A stretch of DNA of 64,000 nt. Origin: Acinetobacter tjernbergiae DSM 14971 = CIP 107465 (GTDB lineage: Bacteria; Pseudomonadota; Gammaproteobacteria; Pseudomonadales; Moraxellaceae). Shown here piece after piece: positions 39,947 to 49,130 of the stretch. A model generated the notes under the pieces. It saw only the letters and a list, made by a program, of their open reading frames with translations. It made no database searches and was not told the DNA's origin. How positions within the stretch are numbered: position 1 is the stretch's first letter; the number at the start of each line of letters is the position of its first letter. The DNA lies in NCBI RefSeq assembly GCF_000374425.1, contig NZ_KB894354.1, forward strand, positions 186,001 to 250,000. Direction: 5' to 3'. Position numbers and translations under genes: made by a program.

Positions 39947-39981
39947 AAAAATAGCCACATCTGATTTGTGGCTATTTTTTT
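39947..39981. terminator. Bidirectional terminator after lysS
   Basis: AAAAATAGCCACA pairs with TGTGGCTATTTTT around a seven-base loop between convergent genes. Confidence 0.88.
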
Positions 39982-39997
39982 ATCTGTACTTTATTGA

Positions 39998-40495
39998 TTA
40001 TTTTGTTTGCAGTTCTTTTGCGAGTTTTTCAGCGGCTTGCATGATTTTAGGTGTTAATTGCCCCATTTGCTGTTGACCAATTTTCATGCTTTTTTCCATT
40101 ACAGTAGGTAATTTATTAATTGTCGATTGACCAACAGGTGTTTTATAAAATTCAAGCATGCCGTTGATTTCTTCTTGGGTAAATTCTTCAACATAGAGTT
40201 GAATCATTTCAGGCTCTAATTTAGCCCAAGTAAAATCCTGTTTTACAATGTTTGCAATGTCTTGATTAAAATTCTCAATCGCTTTCTTTTGTTTGGCATT
40301 GAGTTCTTGCCCTTGAGTGGCTTGTTCAATACTTGAAGCCATAATTTGGTGGACGTATTGGTTTGATTGATCAATTAATTGTTCGGATTTGGTGACTTTT
40401 AAGAGCTCTTTTACTGATTTTTTTGATGCTTGTTGAGCAAAAGTAGGCATAGAAATCGCTGCGCCCATGATAAGGGTTAGAATAAATTTTCTCAT
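39998..40495 (-). CDS. DUF2059 domain-containing secreted protein
   Basis: Periplasmic protein of unknown function, 165 residues. The first 20 or so residues form a Sec signal peptide ending TFA-QQ. The DUF2059 pattern is visible as YVEEFTQEEINGMLEFYKTPVGQSTI near the C-terminus, followed by a glutamine- and methionine-rich helical tail. It is helical overall with no cysteines. It is convergent with lysS and divergent from wzi. Confidence 0.88.
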   Translation of the reverse strand: MRKFILTLIMGAAISMPTFAQQASKKSVKELLKVTKSEQLIDQSNQYVHQIMASSIEQATQGQELNAKQKKAIENFNQDIANIVKQDFTWAKLEPEMIQLYVEEFTQEEINGMLEFYKTPVGQSTINKLPTVMEKSMKIGQQQMGQLTPKIMQAAEKLAKELQTK

Positions 40496-40663
40496 TATTT
40501 AGTTTCAATGTTGCGATAGAAAGCATGAATGGTACTGAGTCATCTCTTTTATTGTCAATTTCTTATTGCATGTTAAGAAATGTAATTGTTTTGTTTGATG
40601 ATTGAAAAGTACCTATAAAAAAACGATGATGTGTTCATAAATAAACGTGAGAACAGTTTCGAT

Positions 40664-42109
40664 ATGTTTTTAAAAAAATCGCTTTATATCGCATTATTTG
40701 CGTCTATTTCATCTGTAGCATTTGCTCAGGGCTTAGTTCTTAATGATGAAAATCTACGCACTGATTTAAATTGGTTAAATCAGCAAGGTGTTATTCAAAT
40801 TAGTACTTCAACATGGCCTTTAAGTGGCGATGAAATTCAACGCGCATTATCCCAAGCCAAAGTGAGTGATAACGCACAGCAAAAAGTGATCAATTCTGTA
40901 ATAAATGCACTCCAGATCGATAATGAAACAGTAAAACTTGGTTTGCATGCAGACACAGATCTTAAAAAAATTCCTCAAACATTTGCTGATAATCAAAAAT
41001 CACAATATCAGGCATCGGTCGAATTTAATGCAGGTGCTGAGAACTGGGATGCTAAGCTTCGGATCAATGCTGAGAAAGACCCGCTAATTGATCATGGTCA
41101 TGATGTAAATGTTGAAGGCTCTTATATTGCAGGCAAGCTTTGGAATCAATGGATCGTTGCTGGTCAAATTCCAACTTACTGGGGACCTGGGCATGATGGT
41201 AGTTTGATTCGTGGAGATGCAAGTCGCCCTGTGTATGGAGTTACAGCGCAACGTGCTGTTCAAAATGCTTTTGAAACAAAATGGTTATCTTGGATTGGTC
41301 CTTGGCAATATCAGGCTTTTGCTGGTCAACTAGATGATTATAAGGCTATTCCAGATGCAAAATTAATTGGGTTACGTTTGACTGCTCGCCCATTTCCAGC
41401 ATTGGAAATAGGTGCGTCTCGAGCACTTCAATGGGGAGGTGATGGTCGACCTGAGAGTCTAAGCTCATTGTGGGATGCATTTACTGGTACAAAAGATAAT
41501 GGTGGAACGGGCAAAGCTGATCCATCTAATCAGATCGCTGGCTTTGATGGTCGATTATTGTTACAACCTCTTTTTAATATTCCCGTGAGCTTGTATGGTC
41601 AATTTATTGGGGAAGATGAGGCAGGCGGTTTACCTGCTAAATATATGTATCTAGGGGGGGCAGACTTTTCTTCAAGTTATAACAATATGCCTTACCAACT
41701 TTATGCTGAATGGGTAGATACACGTACCAATGGCGAGGTGAGGAGTATTTCTTATGCACATACTATTTATAAGGATGGCTATTATCAACATGGTTTTCCA
41801 TTAGGTCACTCAATTGGCGGTGATGGGCAAATGTATTCAGTTGGTGGTGATATTCGTTTTGATGTGATGAATCGTCTAAGTGGGCGTGTTTTATATGCAA
41901 AAGTAAATCAATCGAATTTAGCAATTAATACAGCATTTTCGAAAGAAGATACAGTTAAGGGGATTGATTTGACTTGGACACATTATTTAAAACCAACAAT
42001 TCCACTGAAAATTAATGGTTGGGTCAGTGATTCTGATCGTAATGGTAATGATGGTGGTCTTTCAGTAGGTGTTGAGATTCCGTTAGAAAAAAATATGTTC
42101 CGTTTCTAA
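40664..42109 (+). CDS. wzi: Capsule assembly outer-membrane protein of the Wzi family
   Basis: Outer-membrane beta-barrel lectin-like protein that helps attach capsule polysaccharide at the cell surface in Klebsiella and others. The 481-residue product starts at the ATG 40664 with a signal peptide ending VAFA-QG. Family features are GQIPTYWGPGHDGSLIRGD, the region ASRPVYGVTAQRAVQN, ALQWGGDGRPES and repeated beta-strand aromatic patterns with a terminal phenylalanine, as barrels have. No capsule gene cluster lies in the window, so the locus is separated from K-locus genes. The frame begins earlier with a GTG, but the signal peptide supports this start. Confidence 0.85.
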   Translation: MFLKKSLYIALFASISSVAFAQGLVLNDENLRTDLNWLNQQGVIQISTSTWPLSGDEIQRALSQAKVSDNAQQKVINSVINALQIDNETVKLGLHADTDLKKIPQTFADNQKSQYQASVEFNAGAENWDAKLRINAEKDPLIDHGHDVNVEGSYIAGKLWNQWIVAGQIPTYWGPGHDGSLIRGDASRPVYGVTAQRAVQNAFETKWLSWIGPWQYQAFAGQLDDYKAIPDAKLIGLRLTARPFPALEIGASRALQWGGDGRPESLSSLWDAFTGTKDNGGTGKADPSNQIAGFDGRLLLQPLFNIPVSLYGQFIGEDEAGGLPAKYMYLGGADFSSSYNNMPYQLYAEWVDTRTNGEVRSISYAHTIYKDGYYQHGFPLGHSIGGDGQMYSVGGDIRFDVMNRLSGRVLYAKVNQSNLAINTAFSKEDTVKGIDLTWTHYLKPTIPLKINGWVSDSDRNGNDGGLSVGVEIPLEKNMFRF

Positions 42110-42122
42110 GCATTACTGCTGA

Positions 42123-42150
42123 AAAGAAGCCTGTTAAAGGCTTCTTTTTT
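42123..42150 (+). terminator. Terminator after wzi
   Basis: AAAGAAGCCTG and a near-complementary AAAGGCTTCTTTT with T run, 14 bases after the stop. Confidence 0.85.
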
Positions 42151-42265
42151 ATTTGAATAAATTTTCAGCATATTTTGAATGATATTCTTCTATTTTACAT
42201 CTATACATATCACAATTTTGCATATTGATATGAAAAAACAAGCTAAAGAAGCCGATCTAAATTAT

Positions 42266-42271
42266 TATAAT
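42266..42271 (+). promoter_or_regulatory. Possible -10 hexamer upstream of the cysD leader
   Basis: A perfect TATAAT lies about 70 bases before the leader frame at 42343, but no -35 hexamer fits at 16-18 bases, so an activator-dependent promoter (for example CysB type) is possible. Confidence 0.35.
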
Positions 42272-42342
42272 GGATAACCTTTACTAGATTGCTGATTTGT
42301 TCACTAGTAAGAATATCGATATCACGAAAAATTGGAGTTGTT

Positions 42343-42441
42343 ATGGTACTCGTTCCTCCACACGGTCTTCCAAGTGGTGGTTTAATACCACTTATAGATT
42401 TTATGGGTAACATGGATAAAGGGGGATATGTACATGACTGA
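42343..42441 (+). CDS. 32-residue leader frame resembling ATP sulfurylase (Sat) fragments, overlapping cysD
   Basis: A short frame with a good ribosome-binding sequence (GGAG, 42334-42337) whose stop TGA lies inside the first codons of cysD. Its product contains LVPPHG, the start of single-subunit ATP sulfurylases, and [14 protein letters not shown], which resembles the Sat motif GGFSPLTGFMG followed by an acidic residue. It looks like a Sat protein collapsed by deletion, or a leader peptide of similar sequence. It has no cysteine but three methionines. Translation of it could couple to cysD. The evidence is similarity judged by eye, so the function is open. Confidence 0.45.
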   Translation: MVLVPPHGLPSGGLIPLIDFMGNMDKGGYVHD

Positions 42442-43342
42442 AAATAGATTAACTCACCTCAAGCAACTTGAGGCTGAGAGTATTCATATTATTCGTGAAG
42501 TTGCTGCTGAATTTGAAAACCCTGTCATGCTTTATTCTATTGGTAAAGATTCAGCTGTAATGCTACATCTTGCAATGAAAGCATTTTACCCTGCAAAACT
42601 TCCGTTTCCACTCCTGCATGTAGATACAGGTTGGAAGTTTAAAGACATGATCACATTCCGTGACAACATGGCAAAAACACATGGCTTTGATTTGATCGTA
42701 CATCAAAATAAAGAAGGTCGTGATGCAGGAATTAACCCATTTGATCATGGTAGTTCAAAATATACCGACATCATGAAAACTCAGGGTTTAAAACAAGCAT
42801 TAGATAAATATCAGTTCGATGCTGCATTTGGTGGGGCACGTCGTGATGAAGAAAAATCACGTGCGAAAGAACGCGTCTATTCATTCCGTGATACTAAGCA
42901 TCGTTGGGATCCAAAAAACCAACGTCCAGAACTCTGGAATCTTTACAATGGTAAAGTGAACAAAGGCGAAAGTATTCGTGTTTTCCCTTTATCTAACTGG
43001 ACTGAGTTAGATATTTGGCAATATATTTATTTAGAAAATATTCAACTTGTTCCTCTTTATTTCTCAGCTGTACGTCCGGTTGTAGAGCGCAGTGGCACGT
43101 TAATCATGGTCGATGATGAGCGTATGCGTTTAAAAGAGGGAGAGGTTCCTCAAATGAAATCGGTACGTTTCCGTACACTCGGCTGTTACCCATTAACAGG
43201 TGCAGTTGAATCAGAAGCGGATACATTGCCTGAAATTATCCAAGAAATGCTTTTGGCTACCAGTTCAGAACGTCAAGGTCGTATGATTGACCATGATGAA
43301 GCGGGTTCGATGGAAAAGAAAAAGCAAGAAGGTTATTTCTAA
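42434..43342 (+). CDS. cysD: Sulfate adenylyltransferase subunit 2
   Basis: Catalytic PP-loop subunit of the heterodimeric ATP sulfurylase, which makes adenosine 5'-phosphosulfate from sulfate. The 302-residue protein has the PP-motif [13 protein letters not shown], the pattern [10 protein letters not shown], and the conserved [21 protein letters not shown] start at the ATG 42434, correctly spaced from GGGGGA at 42421-42426; an ATG six bases earlier is too close. It forms an operon with cysN, with an inverted repeat between them. Regulation by sulfur status is likely but not shown here. Confidence 0.96.
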   Translation: MTENRLTHLKQLEAESIHIIREVAAEFENPVMLYSIGKDSAVMLHLAMKAFYPAKLPFPLLHVDTGWKFKDMITFRDNMAKTHGFDLIVHQNKEGRDAGINPFDHGSSKYTDIMKTQGLKQALDKYQFDAAFGGARRDEEKSRAKERVYSFRDTKHRWDPKNQRPELWNLYNGKVNKGESIRVFPLSNWTELDIWQYIYLENIQLVPLYFSAVRPVVERSGTLIMVDDERMRLKEGEVPQMKSVRFRTLGCYPLTGAVESEADTLPEIIQEMLLATSSERQGRMIDHDEAGSMEKKKQEGYF

Positions 43343-43353
43343 TTTCCTTCATC

Positions 43354-43379
43354 AAATCCCTCTTTTAAAAGAGGGATTT
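43354..43379. repeat. 26-base perfect palindrome between cysD and cysN, REP-like
   Basis: AAATCCCTCTTTT joined directly to its reverse complement AAAAGAGGGATTT, followed by AGGGAG. It forms a strong hairpin but lacks a T run on the plus strand, so it is better seen as an intercistronic stability element or a copy of a dispersed Acinetobacter-type intergenic repeat than as a terminator. Confidence 0.55.
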
Positions 43380-43425
43380 AGGGAGATTAAAACCGATTTC
43401 TAAAGAATATGTGGAGTTTTGAGCA

Positions 43426-45039
43426 ATGTCTCATCAATCAGATCTTATTAGCCAAGATATCTTGGCATATTTAAAACAGCACGAAAATAAAGACCTACTG
43501 CGTTTTTTGACCTGTGGTAACGTCGATGATGGTAAATCAACACTTATTGGTCGTTTGCTTTATGATTCAAAGTTGATCTATGAAGATCAATTACAAGCGG
43601 TAACACGTGACAGTAAAAAAGTGGGGACAACAGGTGATGCACCTGACCTTGCTTTACTTGTCGATGGTTTACAAGCTGAACGTGAACAGGGGATTACCAT
43701 TGATGTAGCCTATCGTTATTTCTCAACTGAAAAGCGTAAGTTCATCATTGCAGATACACCAGGACATGAACAATACACACGTAACATGGCAACGGGTGCA
43801 TCAACAGCTGATCTTGCCATTATTTTGATTGATGCGCGTTATGGCGTACAAACACAAACTCGTCGTCATACTTTTATTGCAAGCTTGCTCGGTATTAAAA
43901 ATATCGTTGTTGCGATCAATAAAATGGACTTGGTTGAGTTTTCTGAAGCGCGTTTTAATGAAATTCAAGTTGAATATGATGCATTCTTAAGTCAGCTTGG
44001 TGAACGTCGTCCAGAGAATATTTTATTCGTTCCGATTTCGGCATTGAATGGCGATAACGTCGTTAATCCATCTGTAAGTACGCCGTGGTACAAGGGTCAA
44101 ACCTTGATGAGCATTCTTGAGTCGGTGGAAATTAAACGCGAATCAAATAAAAATGAATTCCGTTTCCCTGTTCAGTATGTAAATCGTCCAAACCTTGATT
44201 TCCGTGGTTTTGCGGGTACGATTGCGCTTGGTGAAATCAACGTTGGTGATGAAATCGTTGCCTTACCTTCAGGTAAAAAATCAACGGTTAAAGAAATCGT
44301 GACCTTTGATGGAAATCTTGAACAAGCAATTGCAGGTCAAGCGGTTACTTTAACGTTAAATGATGAAATTGATATTTCTCGTGGTAACGTTTTGGTTCGC
44401 GCAGGTGAGCAACCACTTATTTCACGTAGTGTTCGTGCATCTGTTGTATGGATGAATGAGCATCCTTTAGTGAAAGGTAAATTGTATAACGTTAAAATCG
44501 GTACGCAAACTGTTCCTGCAAAAGTCAGTGCGATCAATTACCGTGTCAACGTAAATACACTTGAACATACTCAGGTTGAAGAAATTGAGTTAAATGCGAT
44601 TGCAGATCTTGTGATTGAGTTTGATGCTCCAGTGGTATTTGACCAATATCAAGACAGCCGTTATACAGGTTCGTTGATCTTTATTGACCGTTTGAGCAAC
44701 GTGACTGTTGGTGCGGGGATGATTGAAGCCGCAGTAGAATGGACTGCGCATAGTAATCCTGTGACAGCGGAAGATCGTGCTGCTCGTCTAGGTCAGAAAC
44801 CTGCTGTGATTGGTGTTTCTGCGCAGTTAATCGAGAATGCACAAGTTCTAGAAAGTTTGTTGATTCAACAAGGTGTGGTTGCGATAGCAAAAGTTGGTTT
44901 AACGACTGCGCAAATTACGCTGTTACGTGAAACAGGTGTGGTTGTGATCACAACCGTTGTTGATGGTACTGATACGGATATCACTGCTGACACTGTTGAA
45001 GAGGCAGCTGAGCAAATCATTGAATTAGTTCGTCTATAA
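43426..45039 (+). CDS. cysN: Sulfate adenylyltransferase subunit 1, GTPase, with C-terminal extension
   Basis: GTPase that drives the CysD reaction. The 537-residue protein has G1 [10 protein letters not shown]3 DTPGHEQY and G4 NKMDL plus EF-Tu-like domains II and III. E. coli CysN has about 475 residues; here roughly 85 extra residues follow the usual end (from about AEDRAARLG), containing [15 protein letters not shown] and [10 protein letters not shown]. CysNC fusions carry an APS kinase domain with a GLSGSGKST loop there; no such P-loop is present. The extension may be a decayed kinase-like domain or a lineage-specific addition. Otherwise all GTPase motifs are intact. Confidence 0.95.
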   Translation: MSHQSDLISQDILAYLKQHENKDLLRFLTCGNVDDGKSTLIGRLLYDSKLIYEDQLQAVTRDSKKVGTTGDAPDLALLVDGLQAEREQGITIDVAYRYFSTEKRKFIIADTPGHEQYTRNMATGASTADLAIILIDARYGVQTQTRRHTFIASLLGIKNIVVAINKMDLVEFSEARFNEIQVEYDAFLSQLGERRPENILFVPISALNGDNVVNPSVSTPWYKGQTLMSILESVEIKRESNKNEFRFPVQYVNRPNLDFRGFAGTIALGEINVGDEIVALPSGKKSTVKEIVTFDGNLEQAIAGQAVTLTLNDEIDISRGNVLVRAGEQPLISRSVRASVVWMNEHPLVKGKLYNVKIGTQTVPAKVSAINYRVNVNTLEHTQVEEIELNAIADLVIEFDAPVVFDQYQDSRYTGSLIFIDRLSNVTVGAGMIEAAVEWTAHSNPVTAEDRAARLGQKPAVIGVSAQLIENAQVLESLLIQQGVVAIAKVGLTTAQITLLRETGVVVITTVVDGTDTDITADTVEEAAEQIIELVRL

Positions 45040-45055
45040 GCGATTGAACTGATTT

Positions 45056-45089
45056 AAACAAGCCCGCTTTATGAAGCGGGCTTGTTTAT
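45056..45089 (+). terminator. Terminator after cysN
   Basis: AAACAAGCCCGCTT, loop TATG, AAGCGGGCTTGTTT followed by ATTTT. Confidence 0.88.
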
Positions 45090-45238
45090 TTTATAGAGGT
45101 TAGATTCTAGCTTTAGAAATTACTGATTTTGAACTGTGATCTAAAAGATGAGTAAATAGATCGAGCTGATATTTTTATTCTGTTTTGAAATGTCTTTTAT
45201 GAGACAATAGTTCTTTAAATTATTGTCTAAGGACTCCC

Positions 45239-45754
45239 ATGACTGAACAATCTCCTGAATATTTAAGCGATATCGAAATTTTAGACGTTTTACAGTCTAT
45301 GAAAAAAGATGAGCTTGATGTTGAAGCAAATGAGATCATCCGTAATGGGGGAAAGGCTGGGCGTCAAGAAGCACATAAACAAGCATTGGTGGCTTTGAAT
45401 ACAAGTTTTGAAGAAAAATTTGTAGAAGCAGTGACACTTGCATTGGGTTTAAATGCAGGGCAGGCTAAAAAAATCCGTTATAAAAAAGACCGTATCCGTA
45501 TTTTAAAAGTACGTGGTATTGATTATCTTGCGATTGATGGTGCGGAAACGGCTCAGGTTTTATCTCAGGTTGCACAGGCAATCAGCCGCGAAGATGCGAT
45601 TGTGACTGAAGGTTTACATAATATTTTTCCATTTTGGAAAGAAGGCTGGCCAATGGTTCAGTTTGATAATGCATATAAAATTTTATCTGAAGACATCGCG
45701 ATTCATTACCAAGCGACTTTAGATCAATTAATTTCATTGTATGGTGGAAATTAA
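45239..45754 (+). CDS. Hypothetical protein, 171 residues
   Basis: Unrecognised soluble protein without signal or membrane segment. An acidic helical N-terminus is followed by a lysine-rich stretch (GQAKKIRYKKDRIRILKVRG) that could bind nucleic acid or membrane phosphate, then a strand-rich region with GLHNIFPFWKEGWPMVQFD and a helical end. ATG with AAGGA upstream. It is followed after 61 bases by a small L7/L12-like membrane protein in the same direction, perhaps one unit. I cannot name a function. Confidence 0.65.
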   Translation: MTEQSPEYLSDIEILDVLQSMKKDELDVEANEIIRNGGKAGRQEAHKQALVALNTSFEEKFVEAVTLALGLNAGQAKKIRYKKDRIRILKVRGIDYLAIDGAETAQVLSQVAQAISREDAIVTEGLHNIFPFWKEGWPMVQFDNAYKILSEDIAIHYQATLDQLISLYGGN

Positions 45755-45815
45755 GATCCAATAAGATTTTTGCAAAATGGAATAAATCATTAAAAATAAC
45801 AAGGATGTTAATTTT

Positions 45816-46079
45816 ATGAACTCGAATTTAGAGATTCCGCATGAAGCTTTACAAGCATTAAGAGCAGGGCAGCTGATTGATGCAATTAAAATTACGCGTG
45901 AGAAAACAGGTCTTGGGTTGAAAGAATCGAAAGACTTGATTGAACAATATTTAAAAGATCATCCACAAGAGCAAGCACTTATTCAAGAGCAATTAGCTCA
46001 ACGTAGTCGTGGTGGTGTTAAAATCTTTATTCTGATTCTTATTGTATTCATCATTTTAGCTTGGTTAATGATGAAATAA
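45816..46079 (+). CDS. Small membrane protein with ribosomal L7/L12 C-terminal-like domain
   Basis: An 87-residue protein. The N-terminal half (residues about 10-50) reads like the C-terminal domain of ribosomal protein L7/L12: AIKITREKTGLGLKESKDLIE corresponds to the factor-binding helix pattern [20 protein letters not shown] of L7/L12. A charged linker follows, and one C-terminal membrane segment (about residues 69-86). So an L7/L12-CTD-like knob would face the cytoplasm on a membrane anchor, or be tethered near translocons. Ribosome-binding sequence AAGGA precedes the ATG. Function unknown. Confidence 0.75.
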   Translation: MNSNLEIPHEALQALRAGQLIDAIKITREKTGLGLKESKDLIEQYLKDHPQEQALIQEQLAQRSRGGVKIFILILIVFIILAWLMMK

Positions 46080-46084
46080 AATTA

Positions 46085-46108
46085 AGCCCAAGAAATGGGC
46101 TCTATTTT
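46085..46108. terminator. Short hairpin between convergent genes
   Basis: AGCCCA, loop AGAAA, TGGGCT, then TATTTTAT. Weak but well placed between the small membrane gene and the CNNM-type gene. Confidence 0.55.
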
Positions 46109-46116
46109 ATGATGCG

Positions 46117-47445
46117 TTATTCTATTGGTGATGTAGGCGGTTCATTTTCTAAGCTTGGAATAATTTGGGTGACCAGTAATTGATCAATTTTATAATGATC
46201 AATATCAACCACTTCAAACTTAAAACCAGCATATTCTACCGCATCAGCAGGACGTGGGATTTTGCGTAAACGATATATGATAAAACCAGCGATGGTTTCA
46301 TAGTTTTCATTTTCAGGAAATTCTTCAATTCCGAGTACATGCTTCACATCTTCAATAGGTGTACTACCATCAATTAGCCATGAATGATTATCACGTTTAA
46401 TGATTTGTAGGTCTTCTTCCATTGGTGTAACCCAATCACCCATCACTGTAATCATAATATCGCTTAATGTAATTACACCGACAACTAGAGCATATTCATT
46501 AATCACAACTGCAAATTTTTCTTTGGTTGAGCGAAAACGATCAAGTACTTCAGATAAAGTCAGCGTATCAGGAATGATTAGAACAGTACGAATGGTGGAT
46601 TCATTAAGCTGAAGTAGAGATTGATTGTTTAATATACGCACTAAAATATCTTTGGTATCGACATAACCAATAACTTGATCAATGTGTTCATTACAGACTA
46701 AAAACTTCGAGTAGGGGTATTCTGCTAACTTTTGACGAATACTATTTTCATTTTCTTTTAAGGTGAAATAAACCACATTTTCACGTGTGGTCATACTTGA
46801 TGGGACGGTACGTTCTTCAAGTTCAAAAACATTTTCAATAAAATGATGTTCTTGTTTTTGTAGTACCCCAGCTTGAGCTCCAGCATCCATAACGGCTGAA
46901 ATATCATCAAAGGTAATGTTGTCATCACGAATGGTATTCACTTTAAACAAACGGAATAGCAGATTGGCAATGGCATTGATTCCCCAAGCCAACGGTTTGC
47001 AGACTTTAATAAAAACTTGAATCGGTTCAATGACGCTAATCGCAATTTTTTCTGGAGCGATCATTGCCAAACGTTTTGGCATTAAATCAGCAAATAGAAT
47101 AAATAGGGAGGTCACTAGGGTAAATGATAAGGCAAAGCCAATGGTTTCTAACCAAGGACCCACATAAAATTGCTTCAGCATTTCTACAAAAAACGGACGG
47201 AAAGCGGCTTCACCTAGAATACCACCTAAGATTGCAACGGCATTTAGTCCTATTTGCGAGGCTGCAAAAAAGTCAGCAGATTGTGCTTGTAAGTCTAGAA
47301 CTTTTTGCGCACGGATTTCACCAGATTCTGCCAATATCTTTAATTTAACTTTTCGTGCACCAGCAAGTGCGATTTCAGTGAGTGAGAGAAATCCTGCTGC
47401 AATAATCAGCACAATAATGATAATAATATTTTGGAAGAGACTCAC
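46117..47445 (-). CDS. CNNM/CorC family membrane protein (hemolysin-like)
   Basis: Inner-membrane protein of 442 residues with a DUF21 (CNNM) transmembrane domain of about four helices at residues 1-190, a CBS-domain pair (about 205-335, with VIGYVDTKDIL and VVGVITLSDIM), and a C-terminal CorC_HlyC domain (WLIDGSTPIEDVKHVLGIE). The family is linked to magnesium or cobalt efflux and resistance, with the older name hemolysin not supported by function. No clear ribosome-binding site problem; the gene is monocistronic and convergent with the small membrane protein. Confidence 0.9.
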   Translation of the reverse strand: MSLFQNIIIIIVLIIAAGFLSLTEIALAGARKVKLKILAESGEIRAQKVLDLQAQSADFFAASQIGLNAVAILGGILGEAAFRPFFVEMLKQFYVGPWLETIGFALSFTLVTSLFILFADLMPKRLAMIAPEKIAISVIEPIQVFIKVCKPLAWGINAIANLLFRLFKVNTIRDDNITFDDISAVMDAGAQAGVLQKQEHHFIENVFELEERTVPSSMTTRENVVYFTLKENENSIRQKLAEYPYSKFLVCNEHIDQVIGYVDTKDILVRILNNQSLLQLNESTIRTVLIIPDTLTLSEVLDRFRSTKEKFAVVINEYALVVGVITLSDIMITVMGDWVTPMEEDLQIIKRDNHSWLIDGSTPIEDVKHVLGIEEFPENENYETIAGFIIYRLRKIPRPADAVEYAGFKFEVVDIDHYKIDQLLVTQIIPSLENEPPTSPIE

Positions 47446-47589
47446 ACATCACCTGTGGTTCATCATTTATTATGAATATGTTGTAACATAAAAAAGAAGA
47501 GAGGTAATTAGGTATTACCTCAGTATAACAATTTTGCTTATGAAACAAGTATATCCGTAGAGGAGTTAGTATTGTTACAAAGCAATATT

Positions 47590-48579
47590 TTAATATTGTG
47601 AAAATTGTGAATTATTTAAAAAGAATTCACGATTTTCCTCTTCAATCATTTGACGCGCAACAAACAGAATCAACTGTCTCAACCAACGATGAGCTGGATG
47701 GTGGTGTAATAGTGGACACCAAGCCATTTTTAGCTCAAATTCTGGAATATAGAAAGGAGGATCTTTGATTAGGAGTCGAGGATTTTGTGCTTGTAGGCGT
47801 GCCATGCGTGTTGGTAATGTTGCAATCAGATCAACATTCTGCGCTAAAAGCGCAGGCATTTGATAATGGCGTGTAAATACTGAAATTTTACGACGTTGAC
47901 CAATACGTTCTAAGGCTTGATCAATCCAACCAAGTCCTGCTTGTTTGTCTGGGTTTACGCCAAAACCAACACCCATTCCTGTTTTAGATACCCAAATATG
48001 CTGGGCATCTAAATAACTTTTAAGGTTGAGGTGAGTTACGGCAGGGTGCTTATCATTTAAAATACAGCTAAAACTATCACGCCACACCAAAACTTGGTGG
48101 AAACTTTGCGGAATTTCGTTAAAGCGATTAATTGCTAGATCAACTTTCCCTTGTTCCATGTCTCGATAAGACACATCACTTGGGGTTAAGAAGTCGAGTA
48201 CAACATTCGGTGCTTCTGAGCGTAATGCTTTGACTAAACGAGGAACAAGTGTTGCTTCAGCATAATCCGATGTCATAATACGGAAAACACGGGTGCTTGT
48301 ATAAGGTCTAAATTCGGTACGTGGTTCTAGAATCATTGACAAATCTGACAACGCGTCACGAATACGAGGCTGTAATTCTAATGCACGTTCAGTAGGCGTC
48401 ATGCCTTCAGAAGAACGAATCAAGAGAGGATCGTTAAATAAGTTACGTAAACGACGTAAAATATTACTCATTGCAGGTTGGGTAACACCCAATTGCTCTG
48501 CTGCACGTGTGACATTTTTTTCACGAAGAAGTACATCAAGATAAATTAATAAATTGAGATCAACTCGCTCCAGATTCAT
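47590..48579 (-). CDS. LysR family transcriptional regulator
   Basis: Protein of 329 residues with the LysR helix-turn-helix (NVTRAAEQLGVTQPAMSNILRRLRNLF) and a periplasmic-binding-like effector domain (FRIMTSDYAEATLVPRLVKAL). The first 60 residues resemble the NodD/LeuO-type group. It has no redox-active cysteine pair. It is divergent from aceA across 551 bases, so it could act on that gene or on itself, but distance and lack of a known operator leave the target open. Confidence 0.88.
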   Translation of the reverse strand: MNLERVDLNLLIYLDVLLREKNVTRAAEQLGVTQPAMSNILRRLRNLFNDPLLIRSSEGMTPTERALELQPRIRDALSDLSMILEPRTEFRPYTSTRVFRIMTSDYAEATLVPRLVKALRSEAPNVVLDFLTPSDVSYRDMEQGKVDLAINRFNEIPQSFHQVLVWRDSFSCILNDKHPAVTHLNLKSYLDAQHIWVSKTGMGVGFGVNPDKQAGLGWIDQALERIGQRRKISVFTRHYQMPALLAQNVDLIATLPTRMARLQAQNPRLLIKDPPFYIPEFELKMAWCPLLHHHPAHRWLRQLILFVARQMIEEENREFFLNNSQFSQY

Positions 48580-49130
48580 AAAAAAAATACCGAGAATAAA
48601 ATTTTTGAATTGTCCTGAATTATCGCATATCTAAAGCCATTTGTGTACGTTAATACGATATAAAAGTGAGAGTAAGAGTGAGAGTTGAAAGAAGAAGGCT
48701 TTTTGGGCGCATATTGGGTTTATAAGGAAATAGAGAATAATAATCAGCAGTTTATACTTTTGATGAATGCCGTAAAATAAATTTCTATTTTCGTGCAGAA
48801 ATTTATTATTTCACAGGTTTTTATTTTGTATGGTTTTTAATTTGAAGTGTATAAAAATAATACAAATCAATAGGTTCTTATAAATTTTTAAAGCTTTAAT
48901 TTTTATTAAATCTTTTTAATAACAAGTGTTTATTTTGTTTATAGCTGTAATTGCATCATGCTGTTTTATGTATTTCATAAATAAATACTGAAAATTAACC
49001 TAGAATATTGGATAAATTTGTTTGTAGGGTCTAAGCTGTGCAACATGTTGATGAAGTGCTTGAAATCTAGACTATATAAAAGCATGATTTTTAGCGATCA
49101 TTTGATGCCTATCCTCAAAAGGAATATATC
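48580..49130. promoter_or_regulatory. 551-base noncoding region between the LysR gene and aceA
   Basis: Very AT-rich with no supportable gene. An 11-bp inverted repeat, AATAAATTTCT (48776-48786) and AGAAATTTATT (48797-48807), with a ten-base loop is the clearest structure and could be an operator or hairpin. AGGA precedes the aceA ATG. Confidence 0.45.
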
